17,158 nucleotides of DNA from an uncultured Sporolactobacillus sp. (GTDB taxonomy: Bacteria; Bacillota; Bacilli; Bacillales; Sporolactobacillaceae): positions 1-17,158 of the forward strand of contig UQRJ01000026.1 of the NCBI GenBank assembly GCA_900543345.1, in the 5' to 3' direction. The notes beneath the pieces are model-generated. The model searched no databases and was not told the DNA's origin. It saw only the letters and a list, made by a program, of their open reading frames with translations. Of the stretch, positions 6,834-14,521 are shown in pieces; the first letter of the stretch is position 1, and each line of letters begins with the position of its first letter. A program made the position numbers and the translations under genes.

Positions 6834-8678
6834 CTAAGTCAACCAGACAAGTTTTATCATCACGGTCGCAATGACCATGCAGATCAGATTTAACGGGATT
6901 CCGACTTTCACATAATCGGAAAAACGATAGCCACCCGGTCCGTAGACAATCAGATTCGTTTGGTAGCCGATCGGCGTCGAGAAGGCGGCGGAAGCAGAAA
7001 CTGTTATCGCTACGATACAACTCATCGGCGCAATCTGCAATTGATCGGCAATCTCCAAGGCGATCGGGAACATCATCACCGCCGTCGCATTGTTTGATAA
7101 AATTTCCGTCAGCAGATTGGTAATTAGGTACAATAAAGCGATGGCTGCCAGCACCCCCGCCGGTCGGGCGGCATCGACGATTAATCGGCCGAGAAAAGCG
7201 GCCGCACCGCTGTTCTGCATTGCCGCGCCGATGCCGAACGTGCCAGCGACCAGAAGCAGCACGTCGCACTGGATCGAACGACGGATCGTTTCGGTAGTCA
7301 GGCAGCGTGTGGCCAGCAGAAAGACGATCGCCAGCGCCAGCGCTTTGATTAACGACAGCACACGAAATACGACGAGCAGGACCGCCGTGACAAAGGCCAC
7401 CGCCGACAGCACACCTTTCCGGTCGCTGCGATGAAGGACGGCCGGTGCTTTCAGCGGTGTTGTCAGATAAAAATCACCGCCGCCCGTCGCCCGCCGGCCG
7501 AAGTCCGGACCGACGAGCAGCAGTAAGATATCGCCGGGCTGTAATTTGATATCGCCGATTTTACGGGCGATCCGCTCGCCGGCACGGTGTACGGCAATGA
7601 TGGCGGCATCGAAACGGGCGCGAAACCCGGAATCTTTGATACTCTGATTGATCAAATCGGAACGATCGGAAATAACCGCCTCGATCAGCTGCGTTTTGCC
7701 GTTTTTCAACTGATCGAGCGTCAGACCGGAGCCGGTTTCCATCTCCAGCCCCTTGCGTTGCTGCAACTCGGCAATCGTTGACACCAAGCCGGCCAGAATC
7801 AGTCGATCGTCGATGCACACGCGTGTATCTGCCGTCACTGGTGCAATCCGTTCTTCGCCGCGAATGATTTCCATTAAATACAGGCCTTTGAGTCGGCGCA
7901 GACCGACTTCGGCGACCGTCCGGCGATCGTCGGGAAAATCGCGAGTGACAACCATCTCCGCCAGGTAACTGCGGCGCTGCGTGTCGACGGTATGCGTCAT
8001 CGCCGGCCGGTTGGGCAGCCACTTATAGCCGATCGTCACAATGTAGATCAATCCGGCAATCGAGATCGGCAGGCCGACGACGCCGAGGTCGAATAGACCC
8101 ATACCGGTCATCCCGCGGCTGGTCATCAATCCCTGAACGACCAGATTCGTCGAAGTGCCCATCAGCGTCATCGTTCCGCCGAGCACCGTCGCATACGATA
8201 ATGGAATTAAAAATTTCGACGGCGAAAAGCCGCGTTCCGTGCACCAATGTTGCACGATCGGCGTCATCGTCGCCACGATCGGCGTATTGTTAATGAACGC
8301 CGAGACGCCGGTAATCGGCAGCAGCAGCCGCAGCAACGCCTTGCGGCCGCTCGCCTTGCCGGTCAGCCGGTTGAGCAGCCGATCGGCCAGTCCGCTCGAT
8401 TCAATGGCGCCGGCAATCACGAACAATAGGGCAATCGAAAGCACGCCGTCGTTAGCGAAACCCTTGAGCACGTCGCTCGTAGAAATAACGCCGGCAATCA
8501 AAAACAGCGCAACGGTTGTCAAAATAATCGTATTCGGCGGCGCGGCTTCTCTGGCGAGCAGAACAATCATCACCGCGATCGCGAGCAGGACAAAGGCGAT
8601 TTGCACGTCGCCGGTCAAAAAATTTTTAATGCTCTCAACGTGTCGCACGAGTTGGAGAAGGGCGATTTGCACGTTCAT
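6834..8678 (-). CDS. SLC13/DASS-type anion transporter with two RCK_C (TrkA-C) domains, likely sulfate importer
   Basis: A 614-residue membrane protein. Hydrophobic segments fill roughly 25-220 and 420-614, and a soluble insert of about 200 residues (about 235-395) has two RCK_C/TrkA-C-like modules ending in DRLILAG and GDILLLLVG. The paired substrate and sodium-site signatures of the DASS fold are visible: INNTP (129-133) with TSTN (175-178), and SNNATA (528-533) with GYQTN (571-575). Family members of this architecture move sulfate, other oxyanions or dicarboxylates. Position between sat and cysC argues strongly for sulfate. The ATG overlaps the sat stop in an ATGA, so translation is coupled. 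Substrate is inferred from context, not from the sequence alone. Confidence 0.88.
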   Translation of the reverse strand: MNVQIALLQLVRHVESIKNFLTGDVQIAFVLLAIAVMIVLLAREAAPPNTIILTTVALFLIAGVISTSDVLKGFANDGVLSIALLFVIAGAIESSGLADRLLNRLTGKASGRKALLRLLLPITGVSAFINNTPIVATMTPIVQHWCTERGFSPSKFLIPLSYATVLGGTMTLMGTSTNLVVQGLMTSRGMTGMGLFDLGVVGLPISIAGLIYIVTIGYKWLPNRPAMTHTVDTQRRSYLAEMVVTRDFPDDRRTVAEVGLRRLKGLYLMEIIRGEERIAPVTADTRVCIDDRLILAGLVSTIAELQQRKGLEMETGSGLTLDQLKNGKTQLIEAVISDRSDLINQSIKDSGFRARFDAAIIAVHRAGERIARKIGDIKLQPGDILLLLVGPDFGRRATGGGDFYLTTPLKAPAVLHRSDRKGVLSAVAFVTAVLLVVFRVLSLIKALALAIVFLLATRCLTTETIRRSIQCDVLLLVAGTFGIGAAMQNSGAAAFLGRLIVDAARPAGVLAAIALLYLITNLLTEILSNNATAVMMFPIALEIADQLQIAPMSCIVAITVSASAAFSTPIGYQTNLIVYGPGGYRFSDYVKVGIPLNLICMVIATVMIKLVWLT

Positions 8679-9847
8679 TCACCGTCGTTGTGCCGACGCA
8701 TGCCTTTCACCAATACATCTGCCACTTCTGGACGGGTAAATTCTTTCGGTGGTTTCTCGCCTCGCCGCAGCATCGCCCGAACTTTTGTCCCGCTGAGGTA
8801 GATGTGATCTTCTTTAGCGTGCGGGCACGTTTTCTCGGTCGCCATATTGCCGCACTTTCTGCAGTAAAAAGCGTAATCGAATTTGAGGATCGTCATGCCG
8901 AGCTCGTCCTCGACTTGCGAAATCAACTCCTGGGCCGCGTATGTGCCGTAGTAGTCGCCGACACCCGCATGGTCGCGCCCGACGATAAAATGGGTGCAAC
9001 CATAATTTTTGCGGACGATTGCGTGCAGAATGGCTTCGCGCGGGCCGGCGTAGCGCATCGCCGCCGGATAGATCACCAGTCGGACACGGTTCCGCGGATA
9101 ATAATGGTCGATCAACACTCGATAACTTTGCATCCGCACGTCCGCCGGCACGTCGTCACTTTTCGTTTCGCCGACGAGCGGATTGAGCAGCAGGCCGTCT
9201 ACCAACTCGAGCGCGCATTTCTGCAGATATTCATGGGCGCGGTGAATCGGATTGCGCGTCTGGAAGCCAACGATCGTCTTCCAGCCCAGCTCGGCAAACA
9301 TTCGCCGCGTTGCACGCGGATCTTTATAATAGGCCTTGAATTGTTCGTGCGCCGGCCGCCTGAGCAACGAAATCGGCCCGCCAAGATTGATGTCGCCGCG
9401 CCGATAGAGTTTTTGCACGCCGGGATGGGCCGTGTCGGTCGTGCCATAGACGAGGCGGGCCTCCGCCGTTTTATCGTACGAGTATTTTTCCGCCAGCCGC
9501 AGCGTCCCGTAAATCGTTCCGTCCCGTCCTTTCAGCGCCACGTCTGCACCGATCGGCAACCGCTCTGCCGCAGCGGCCGACACGGACAGCGTAATCGGAA
9601 TGCTCCACAGCACGCCGCTTGCCAAATGCATGTGATGCACTACGCCGTCGTAATCTGCTTGACCCATAAAACCGGTCAGCGGGCTGAAACCGCCGATGCC
9701 GATCAGTTCCAGATCGGAAATGCTCCAGTCGGAAATTATCAGCGACGGGAGCGCCGATGCGGCCTCCAGCTGTCGCGGATCGCTCGATTCCCTATCGACC
9801 AAAATGCCGCCATGTGCCCGAATACCTTCATATTCCGTCATAATCAT
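8675..9847 (-). CDS. sat: Sulfate adenylyltransferase (ATP sulfurylase)
   Basis: Activates sulfate with ATP to APS and pyrophosphate. About 390 residues, the monofunctional bacterial Sat type with no fused APS kinase. Signature motifs are QTRNPIHRAH (196-205) carrying the HxxH nucleotide site, NPLVGE, and GRDHAG (290-295). Near the C terminus Cys329, Cys332, Cys341 and His343 form a probable zinc knuckle. The start is uncertain among ATGs at 9865, 9850, 9847 and 9841; AGGGG at 9854-9858 best serves 9847 (seven bases) or 9850 (four), and 9865 has no Shine-Dalgarno. It follows the sulfotransferase by about 30 bases and overlaps the transporter by 4 bases, so it is the second gene of the operon. 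Confidence 0.95.
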   Translation of the reverse strand: MIMTEYEGIRAHGGILVDRESSDPRQLEAASALPSLIISDWSISDLELIGIGGFSPLTGFMGQADYDGVVHHMHLASGVLWSIPITLSVSAAAAERLPIGADVALKGRDGTIYGTLRLAEKYSYDKTAEARLVYGTTDTAHPGVQKLYRRGDINLGGPISLLRRPAHEQFKAYYKDPRATRRMFAELGWKTIVGFQTRNPIHRAHEYLQKCALELVDGLLLNPLVGETKSDDVPADVRMQSYRVLIDHYYPRNRVRLVIYPAAMRYAGPREAILHAIVRKNYGCTHFIVGRDHAGVGDYYGTYAAQELISQVEDELGMTILKFDYAFYCRKCGNMATEKTCPHAKEDHIYLSGTKVRAMLRRGEKPPKEFTRPEVADVLVKGMRRHNDGE

Positions 9848-9876
9848 CATCCGTCCCCTACTCATGTAGATTGTTT

Positions 9877-10857
9877 TTACTTCGGCCGATCCTCCTTGCC
9901 CGTCGCTTTCTGCCGCGGCGGATCGCGATACAGCGGACCGTAATCACGCAAATACGCCCGGTAGAGCCGCACAACTTCGGCATGAAAAGCGGGCAGGTTC
10001 AGCTCGCTTTGTGATTGTGCGGCGTCGCGGACAAACAGATACAACTCTTTCACATCGTCACCGATCGCGTCCGACTGCAGAAATTGTTCGCGAAAAAAAC
10101 CGCTGCCGCTGTGCATATAATTCGGATCGATGAACCGATCGATCTGCTGCTGCAGCTTGGCATCGTCCGCCGTCCATGGTAACTCGAGCGTAGCGAAGAT
10201 GCGATGCAGGCATTTCAGCGGCTGGCCGAACAATTCCTCGTACGGAACGATCACCCGCTTCTTCCCGAACGTATCGTGAAGCGACAGCAGCGTCCGGATC
10301 TGCCACTGCCGCAGCGACCACGTCCGGTCGGTGCCCCAGCCGGCTCGCTTGTACGAGTGCAGCACATCGAGCGGATTGCGAATCATGATCACAAAATGCG
10401 GCTCAACGCCAAGCTCCTGCAGCACCGCCTTCCACAACGCCAGGTAATCGTTCATCCGCGGATCTTTTACGACCCAGAGCGGCCGATCGGCAAACTCATG
10501 ACGCAGATAATCGGTCAATTCGCGGCGAATCGGCATAATTTTAATACTCCGTTCGTAACCGGTCGCCGCCGGTCGATAGCGGATCTTGCCGCCAATCTTT
10601 TTATGCAAATCGATAATCCGCGTATTTTCAAAATAGCCCTTCGGATTTCGCCGCCTGTTCGGTCCAAGTAACTTGCCCTCCCCCAATTCCGCCCCGGCGT
10701 AACTGAGACATCGGGTTAATACCGATGTACCAGAACGGCCATTACCGAGTACCAGAATCGCCCGGCTTCTCAGGAACTGTTCTTTTTGCCTTCGACGCAG
10801 GCCGGGTATGCCTCCAATTAAAACTGATGCGATCTTGTAACGGCTTAGCTTATGCAT
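9877..10857 (-). CDS. PAPS-dependent sulfotransferase, acceptor unknown
   Basis: A 326-residue soluble protein of the sulfotransferase superfamily, which transfers sulfuryl groups from PAPS to hydroxyl or amino groups. The 5'-phosphosulfate loop is GNGRSGTSVL (38-47), and the 3'-phosphate site is RNPLDVLHSYKR (160-171) with Arg160 and Ser168. KDPR (131-134) and NPKGYFEN (71-78) also fit. There is no signal peptide or membrane segment, so it should act in the cytosol. The ATG at 10857 follows GGAAAGGGG about nine bases upstream. It heads an operon that makes its own donor (sat, cysC). The acceptor could be a glycan, lipid, peptide or small molecule; the sequence does not say. Highly basic N and C termini are notable. 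Confidence 0.85.
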   Translation of the reverse strand: MHKLSRYKIASVLIGGIPGLRRRQKEQFLRSRAILVLGNGRSGTSVLTRCLSYAGAELGEGKLLGPNRRRNPKGYFENTRIIDLHKKIGGKIRYRPAATGYERSIKIMPIRRELTDYLRHEFADRPLWVVKDPRMNDYLALWKAVLQELGVEPHFVIMIRNPLDVLHSYKRAGWGTDRTWSLRQWQIRTLLSLHDTFGKKRVIVPYEELFGQPLKCLHRIFATLELPWTADDAKLQQQIDRFIDPNYMHSGSGFFREQFLQSDAIGDDVKELYLFVRDAAQSQSELNLPAFHAEVVRLYRAYLRDYGPLYRDPPRQKATGKEDRPK

Positions 10858-10866
10858 TCACTGCAA

Positions 10867-10906
10867 CCCCTTTCCACTTCGACTTGATATAAGTCATCAT
10901 AAGGGG
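10867..10906 (-). promoter_or_regulatory. Leader hairpin that covers the sulfotransferase ribosome-binding site
   Basis: In the minus-strand RNA, CCCCUU (10906-10901) pairs with AAGGGG (10872-10867), which is the Shine-Dalgarno of the sulfotransferase gene. A second perfect stem GACUU/AAGUC (10895-10891 with 10885-10881) sits above a 5 + 8 nt internal loop and closes a 5-nt apical loop. Sequestering the ribosome-binding site of the first gene of a coupled operon suggests translational control by a ligand, protein or temperature. It matches no riboswitch class I recognise. Confidence 0.5.
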
Positions 10907-10972
10907 CATTTATTAAAAAAAAATTAAAATAGTTGGCCTTTCTTCGATAAAGCGTTCATATTCAGGGGACTC
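10907..10972 (-). promoter_or_regulatory. A/T-rich probable promoter region of the sulfation operon
   Basis: Between the signal-peptidase terminator and the leader hairpin is a stretch with A9 at 10915-10923 and several possible -10 hexamers (TATTTT, TTTAAT) on the minus strand, but no good -35 partner. A promoter must lie here if the upstream terminator is efficient; the exact elements cannot be named. Confidence 0.35.
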
Positions 10973-11003
10973 AAAAAATCCGAAGATCATTGCTTCTTCG
11001 GAT
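10973..11003 (-). terminator. Rho-independent terminator after the signal peptidase genes
   Basis: ATCCGAAGA (10978-10986) pairs perfectly with TCTTCGGAT (10995-11003) around an 8-nt loop, and on the minus strand T6 follows (10978-10973). It separates the prkA/signal peptidase group from the sulfation operon. Confidence 0.9.
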
Positions 11004-11136
11004 AGGCATACTTACTATTCAAATCAAATTAGAAAATTCGATAAGCCCAAAGTGATTTTGCGCCGGCACCTGCCCTCAGCGCATCAATTGACAAAAACAA
11101 TGATTATTTTTCGCTAATCCCGTTCGGCAAAATGCT

Positions 11137-11709
11137 TCAATACCGATGGATGATTCCGAAGCGTTTCAGCGGCCAGTAACGCAAGTCGACTTTGCCGACA
11201 ACTTCCTTTTCGCTAATAAAATGATAAGGCAACGCCCGGCTATCGATGCTGTTGCGCCGATTGTCCCCCATCACAAACAGTTTCCCTTTCGGCACGCGTG
11301 ATTTTCCGGTCAGTCCCTTCAGCGTAAAATTCCACGTGAGCTGTCCAGTCAAGAGCTGCCGTTTGTATTGATCGAGAAACGGCTCATCGACCGGCTTATC
11401 ATTGATATAGAGGCGGTCATTCGTGTAGCGGATCGTATCGCCGGGCAATCCGATGACTCGTTTGACATAATCATCGTTTTGCGTCGCGTGAAAAATAATG
11501 ACGTCGAAGCGTTTCGGCTCGGCAAAACGATAGTTAATTTTATTGACAATCAGTCGATCTGAATTGTGCAGCGTCGGCATCATCGACGGCCCGTCGACGA
11601 TATAGTTCCCCAGAATAAAAGTTCTTACAATCACGACGATTAAAATAGCAAGGCCGATTGCCTTGAACCAGGCGAAAAATTCATTTCTCTGTTTCGGTTT
11701 ACTCGTCAT
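11137..11709 (-). CDS. Type I signal peptidase (copy 1)
   Basis: Cleaves signal peptides from exported proteins on the outer face of the membrane. 190 residues, the short Gram-positive Sip type. One N-terminal membrane anchor (about 14-34) is followed by the catalytic Ser42 in GPSMMPT and Lys83 in DDYVKRVIGLPGD (general base), then the GDNRRNSIDSR box and the terminal RYWP motif. The ATG at 11709 has GGGAG nine bases upstream. It is clearly paralogous along its whole length to the gene directly upstream (11822-12436). The 133 bp between its stop and the terminator are A/T-rich and show no gene. Confidence 0.93.
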   Translation of the reverse strand: MTSKPKQRNEFFAWFKAIGLAILIVVIVRTFILGNYIVDGPSMMPTLHNSDRLIVNKINYRFAEPKRFDVIIFHATQNDDYVKRVIGLPGDTIRYTNDRLYINDKPVDEPFLDQYKRQLLTGQLTWNFTLKGLTGKSRVPKGKLFVMGDNRRNSIDSRALPYHFISEKEVVGKVDLRYWPLKRFGIIHRY

Positions 11710-11821
11710 TCCAACGGACTCCCTATGGCCTCATTCCCGGTTTGCAGCGGGTGATGCAGCATGTCTCTCTTTAATGTACACAAACAAGGCCTGCTTCTCA
11801 AGAATCCGGCCGCTAAAAAAT

Positions 11822-12436
11822 TCAATGGCGGCAAGCGACGGCCTGCGAAAATAACAGATTCGCGGCAAGCGGCGCGGGCGACAAACCGGCCAGCCGCCAG
11901 TTGCCGGCGGGCCAGTAACGCAGGTCGACTTTGCCGACCACCTGATTCTCATTGACAAATCCGAAGAAGCGGCTGTCCTCACTATTACGGCGATTATCGC
12001 CCATCACCCACAGCATGTGTTTCGGTACGCGCATTTTTCCTGTTTTTCCTTTTATGCTAAAATTCTCCGTCAGTTTCTCCCGTGCAGACAACCGTTTTTT
12101 ATAGGCATTTAAATAAGTTTCTTTTACCGGCTTCCCATTCACGTAAAGCCGGTCGTCCCGATAGGAGACCGTATCGCCCGGGAGGCCGATAATCCGTTTG
12201 ACATAATCCTCGCTCGCCGTCGCATGAAAAACGATGATGTCGAACCGATGCGGTGCACCGACACGATACGCCATTTTATTGACGATCAGACGGTCGCCGT
12301 TCTTCAGGGTCGGCATCATCGATTCGCCTTTGACAATATAATTGCCGATCAAAAACTGGCGAGCCAGAATGACGATGAGCAAAGCAACTAAAATCGAACG
12401 GATCCAGCTCCATAGTTCTTTCATTGTACGTGTCAT
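11822..12436 (-). CDS. Type I signal peptidase (copy 2, with C-terminal extension)
   Basis: Same family and layout as copy 1: membrane anchor about 11-31, catalytic Ser39 in GESMMPT, Lys80 in EDYVKRIIGLPGD, GDNRRNSEDSR and RYWP. Unlike copy 1, which ends soon after RYWP, this one continues for about 29 residues with Ala/Leu-rich sequence ending in CRH, possibly a second hydrophobic segment or the result of a lost stop. The start is ambiguous: GGGAGG lies only two bases before the ATG at 12436 and 14 before an in-frame ATG at 12424. It lies 54 bp after prkA with no terminator between, so it may be read together with prkA. Confidence 0.9.
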   Translation of the reverse strand: MTRTMKELWSWIRSILVALLIVILARQFLIGNYIVKGESMMPTLKNGDRLIVNKMAYRVGAPHRFDIIVFHATASEDYVKRIIGLPGDTVSYRDDRLYVNGKPVKETYLNAYKKRLSAREKLTENFSIKGKTGKMRVPKHMLWVMGDNRRNSEDSRFFGFVNENQVVGKVDLRYWPAGNWRLAGLSPAPLAANLLFSQAVACRH

Positions 12437-12490
12437 ATCCTCCCGGTTACAGAGGCGCCGCCCGCATAGCTTGGATCGGGCTCAAATCAC

Positions 12491-14386
12491 TCAGCGGTTG
12501 AGTAGGCTGCCTACATATCTTAATAATTCGTTGGCTGACGTCGTATTGTAGCCGTATTCATCGACAAGACGGGCGATCACTTCATTGACCCGTTTCAGCT
12601 GCGTCTCGTCCGGCGTTTTGCTGGACGTTGTAATTTTTACAACGTCTTTCAGATCGGCGAACAGCTTCTTCTGAATCGCTTCTTTCAGCCGCTCATGCGA
12701 TTGGTAGTTGAATCGTTTCCCCTTTCGTGCGTAGGCGGAAATGCGGATCAGGATTTCTTCGCGGAATGCCTTTTTCGCATTTTCGGAGATGCCGATTTGT
12801 TCCTCGATCGAACGCATCAGCTTTTCGTCCGGATCGATTTCGTCACCGGTGATCGGATCAAAAATTTTGTTGCTGTTACAATACGCTTCGACATTGTCGA
12901 GATAATTATCCATCAACGTTTTGGCCGACTCTTCAAACGAATAGACGAACGCCTTCTGCACTTCCCGCTTGGCCAACTCGTCATATTCGCGCCGAGCCAC
13001 CGCGATAAATTCCGTATAACGTTTGCGGCTCTCATCAGTGATCGACGGGTGCTGGTCGAGACCGTCTTTGATCGAGCGCAGAATATCGAGTGCATTGATC
13101 GACGGTACGCCCTTACGAATAATCGCCGAAGAAATGCGATTAATCACGTAGCGCGGATCAATCCCGCTCATCCCTTCGTCGGGAAACTCATTGCGCAGCT
13201 CCTTAATATCGGCCGCATTGAAACCTTCAACGATTTCGCCGTCGTAGAGCCGCATCTTCTTGACCAAATCGATGCCGCGACTCTTCGACTCTTTCAGCCT
13301 GGTCAGAATGGAGAACACCGCCGCTGTCCGCAGCGCGTGCGGCGCGATATGCACATTCGCAACGTCACTCTCCGAAATCAGCTTCTTGTAAATCTTTTCT
13401 TCATCGGTCACTTTCAGATTGTACGGCACTGGCATGACAATCATTCGCGAATGCAGCGCTTCATTCTTTTTATTACTGATGAATGCGCGGTACTCGGTTT
13501 CGTTTGTATGCGCGACAATTAGTTCGTCAGCGGAAATCAGCGCGAAACGACCGGCCTTGAAGTTGCCTTCCTGCGTCAGTGAGAGCAGATGCCAGAGAAA
13601 CTTTTCATCGCACTTTAACATTTCCTGGAACTCCATCAGTCCCCGGTTCGCTTTGTTCAGCTCGCCGTCGAACCGATAGGCACGCGGATCGGATTCGGAG
13701 CCGAACTCCCCGATTGTTGAGAAATCGATGCTGCCAGTCAGATCGGCAATATCCTGCGACTTCGGATCGGACGGGCTGAACGTACCGATGCCGACTCGTT
13801 TATCTTCGGATAGAAAAATCCGTTCGACTTTAACTTTCTCAATCTCGTCGTGGTACTCCTGTTCCAACCGCATCGCGTTGAGTGGTGACAGATTGCCTTC
13901 GATGCGGATGCCCGTCTCCTTATAAAAATCGTCGCGCAGATGCGATGGAATCAAATGGAGCGGATCCTCATGCATCGGGCAATCCTTGATCGCATAGACC
14001 GCGCCCTCGTCGGTCCAGGAATAGCGTTCCAGTCCGCGTTTGAGCATCGTAACGATCGTCGATTTCCCGCCGCTGACCGGTCCCATCAGCAGCAAGATAC
14101 GTTTTTTCACGTCCAGACGTTTCGCCGCCGGATGGAAATATTCTTCGACCAGCCGCTCGATCGCTTCGTCCAATCCGTAAATCTGCCCGTCGAAGAAGTG
14201 ATAATGCTTATGACCGTCCTGCTCGGAAACACCGGCCGAAATGATCATCCGATAAACTCTTGAGTGAGCGGACTGTGCGATTATCGGGTTTTTTTTCACT
14301 AATTCCAGGTAGTCTGCGAATGTTCCTTCCCATTTCAGTTGTTCTTCATAATCATGAAATTTTTTCAATTTATCAAGAAAGTCCAT
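12491..14386 (-). CDS. prkA: PrkA serine protein kinase / AAA+ ATPase
   Basis: A 631-residue protein matching Bacillus PrkA closely from MDFLDKL to the terminal ELLRYVGSLLNR, same length as the B. subtilis protein. The AAA+ P-loop MGPVSGGKST is at 101-110, followed by the family-specific stretches CPMHEDPLHLIP, GTFSPSDPKSQDIADLTGSIDFSTI and HTNETEYRAFISNKKNEALHSR; the C-terminal third is the kinase-like PrkA domain. In Bacillus it is a forespore/mother-cell-associated protein needed for efficient sporulation, and reported activities include kinase and ATP-dependent protease. The ATG at 14386 follows a G6 Shine-Dalgarno; the open frame continues upstream to 14521 but without homology. Usually adjacent to yhbH; here separated from it. 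Confidence 0.96.
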   Translation of the reverse strand: MDFLDKLKKFHDYEEQLKWEGTFADYLELVKKNPIIAQSAHSRVYRMIISAGVSEQDGHKHYHFFDGQIYGLDEAIERLVEEYFHPAAKRLDVKKRILLLMGPVSGGKSTIVTMLKRGLERYSWTDEGAVYAIKDCPMHEDPLHLIPSHLRDDFYKETGIRIEGNLSPLNAMRLEQEYHDEIEKVKVERIFLSEDKRVGIGTFSPSDPKSQDIADLTGSIDFSTIGEFGSESDPRAYRFDGELNKANRGLMEFQEMLKCDEKFLWHLLSLTQEGNFKAGRFALISADELIVAHTNETEYRAFISNKKNEALHSRMIVMPVPYNLKVTDEEKIYKKLISESDVANVHIAPHALRTAAVFSILTRLKESKSRGIDLVKKMRLYDGEIVEGFNAADIKELRNEFPDEGMSGIDPRYVINRISSAIIRKGVPSINALDILRSIKDGLDQHPSITDESRKRYTEFIAVARREYDELAKREVQKAFVYSFEESAKTLMDNYLDNVEAYCNSNKIFDPITGDEIDPDEKLMRSIEEQIGISENAKKAFREEILIRISAYARKGKRFNYQSHERLKEAIQKKLFADLKDVVKITTSSKTPDETQLKRVNEVIARLVDEYGYNTTSANELLRYVGSLLNR

Positions 14387-14425
14387 CAAATCCCCCCAGA
14401 ATAGATTCACCCAAGTAGTAATAAA

Positions 14426-14433
14426 AGTGTATG
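14426..14433 (-). promoter_or_regulatory. Sigma-E-like -10 element of prkA
   Basis: CATACACT on the minus strand fully fits the sigma-E -10 consensus CATACAHT and would start transcription near 14418, about 32 nt before prkA. The sequence 14 bp upstream (TGAAAGA) is a poor -35, so the call rests on the -10. Two small dyads (AGATT/AATCT at 14438-14451 and CTTTC/GAAAG at 14449-14461) lie just upstream. Confidence 0.4.
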
Positions 14434-14486
14434 CGGAGATTTGACAATCTTTCATGGAAAGTCGGACGATGTGCTTTCGCTCACCC

Positions 14487-14506
14487 AAAAACGGCGGTGC
14501 GGCCGC
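14487..14506 (-). terminator. Probable terminator of trmL
   Basis: On the minus strand GCGGC pairs with GCCGT (five pairs including one wobble) around a 6-nt loop, and the T5 run at 14491-14487 follows. The stem is short, so strength is uncertain. It lies 16 bases after the trmL stop and before the prkA promoter element. Confidence 0.5.
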
Positions 14507-14521
14507 GAAAAGTTGAAACAA

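Noticed and set aside
6820..7269. N-terminal extension of the cysC frame (about 150 residues)
   Set aside because: It overlaps the transporter gene in another frame, has an Arg/Cys-rich shadow composition and no CysC homology; the conserved N terminus begins just after the TTG at 6819.
8690..9943. 417-codon plus-strand open frame opposite sat
   Set aside because: It is antisense to a complete, motif-bearing sat gene, with shadow-like composition and no recognisable domain. The same applies to 882-1550, 12695-13522 and other antisense frames.
6214..10857. Sulfation operon as an obvious GC outlier acquired recently
   Set aside because: Hand counts of short samples gave 52-63% GC against about 53% in pgcA; the difference is too small and the sampling too thin to claim transfer.
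11088..11093. Plus-strand TTGACA as a promoter -35
   Set aside because: No matching -10 lies 16-18 bp downstream and it would drive antisense transcription into the signal peptidase gene.
14387..14521. Upstream extension of prkA
   Set aside because: The known PrkA N terminus and a G6 Shine-Dalgarno fit the ATG at 14386; the extension covers the predicted promoter.
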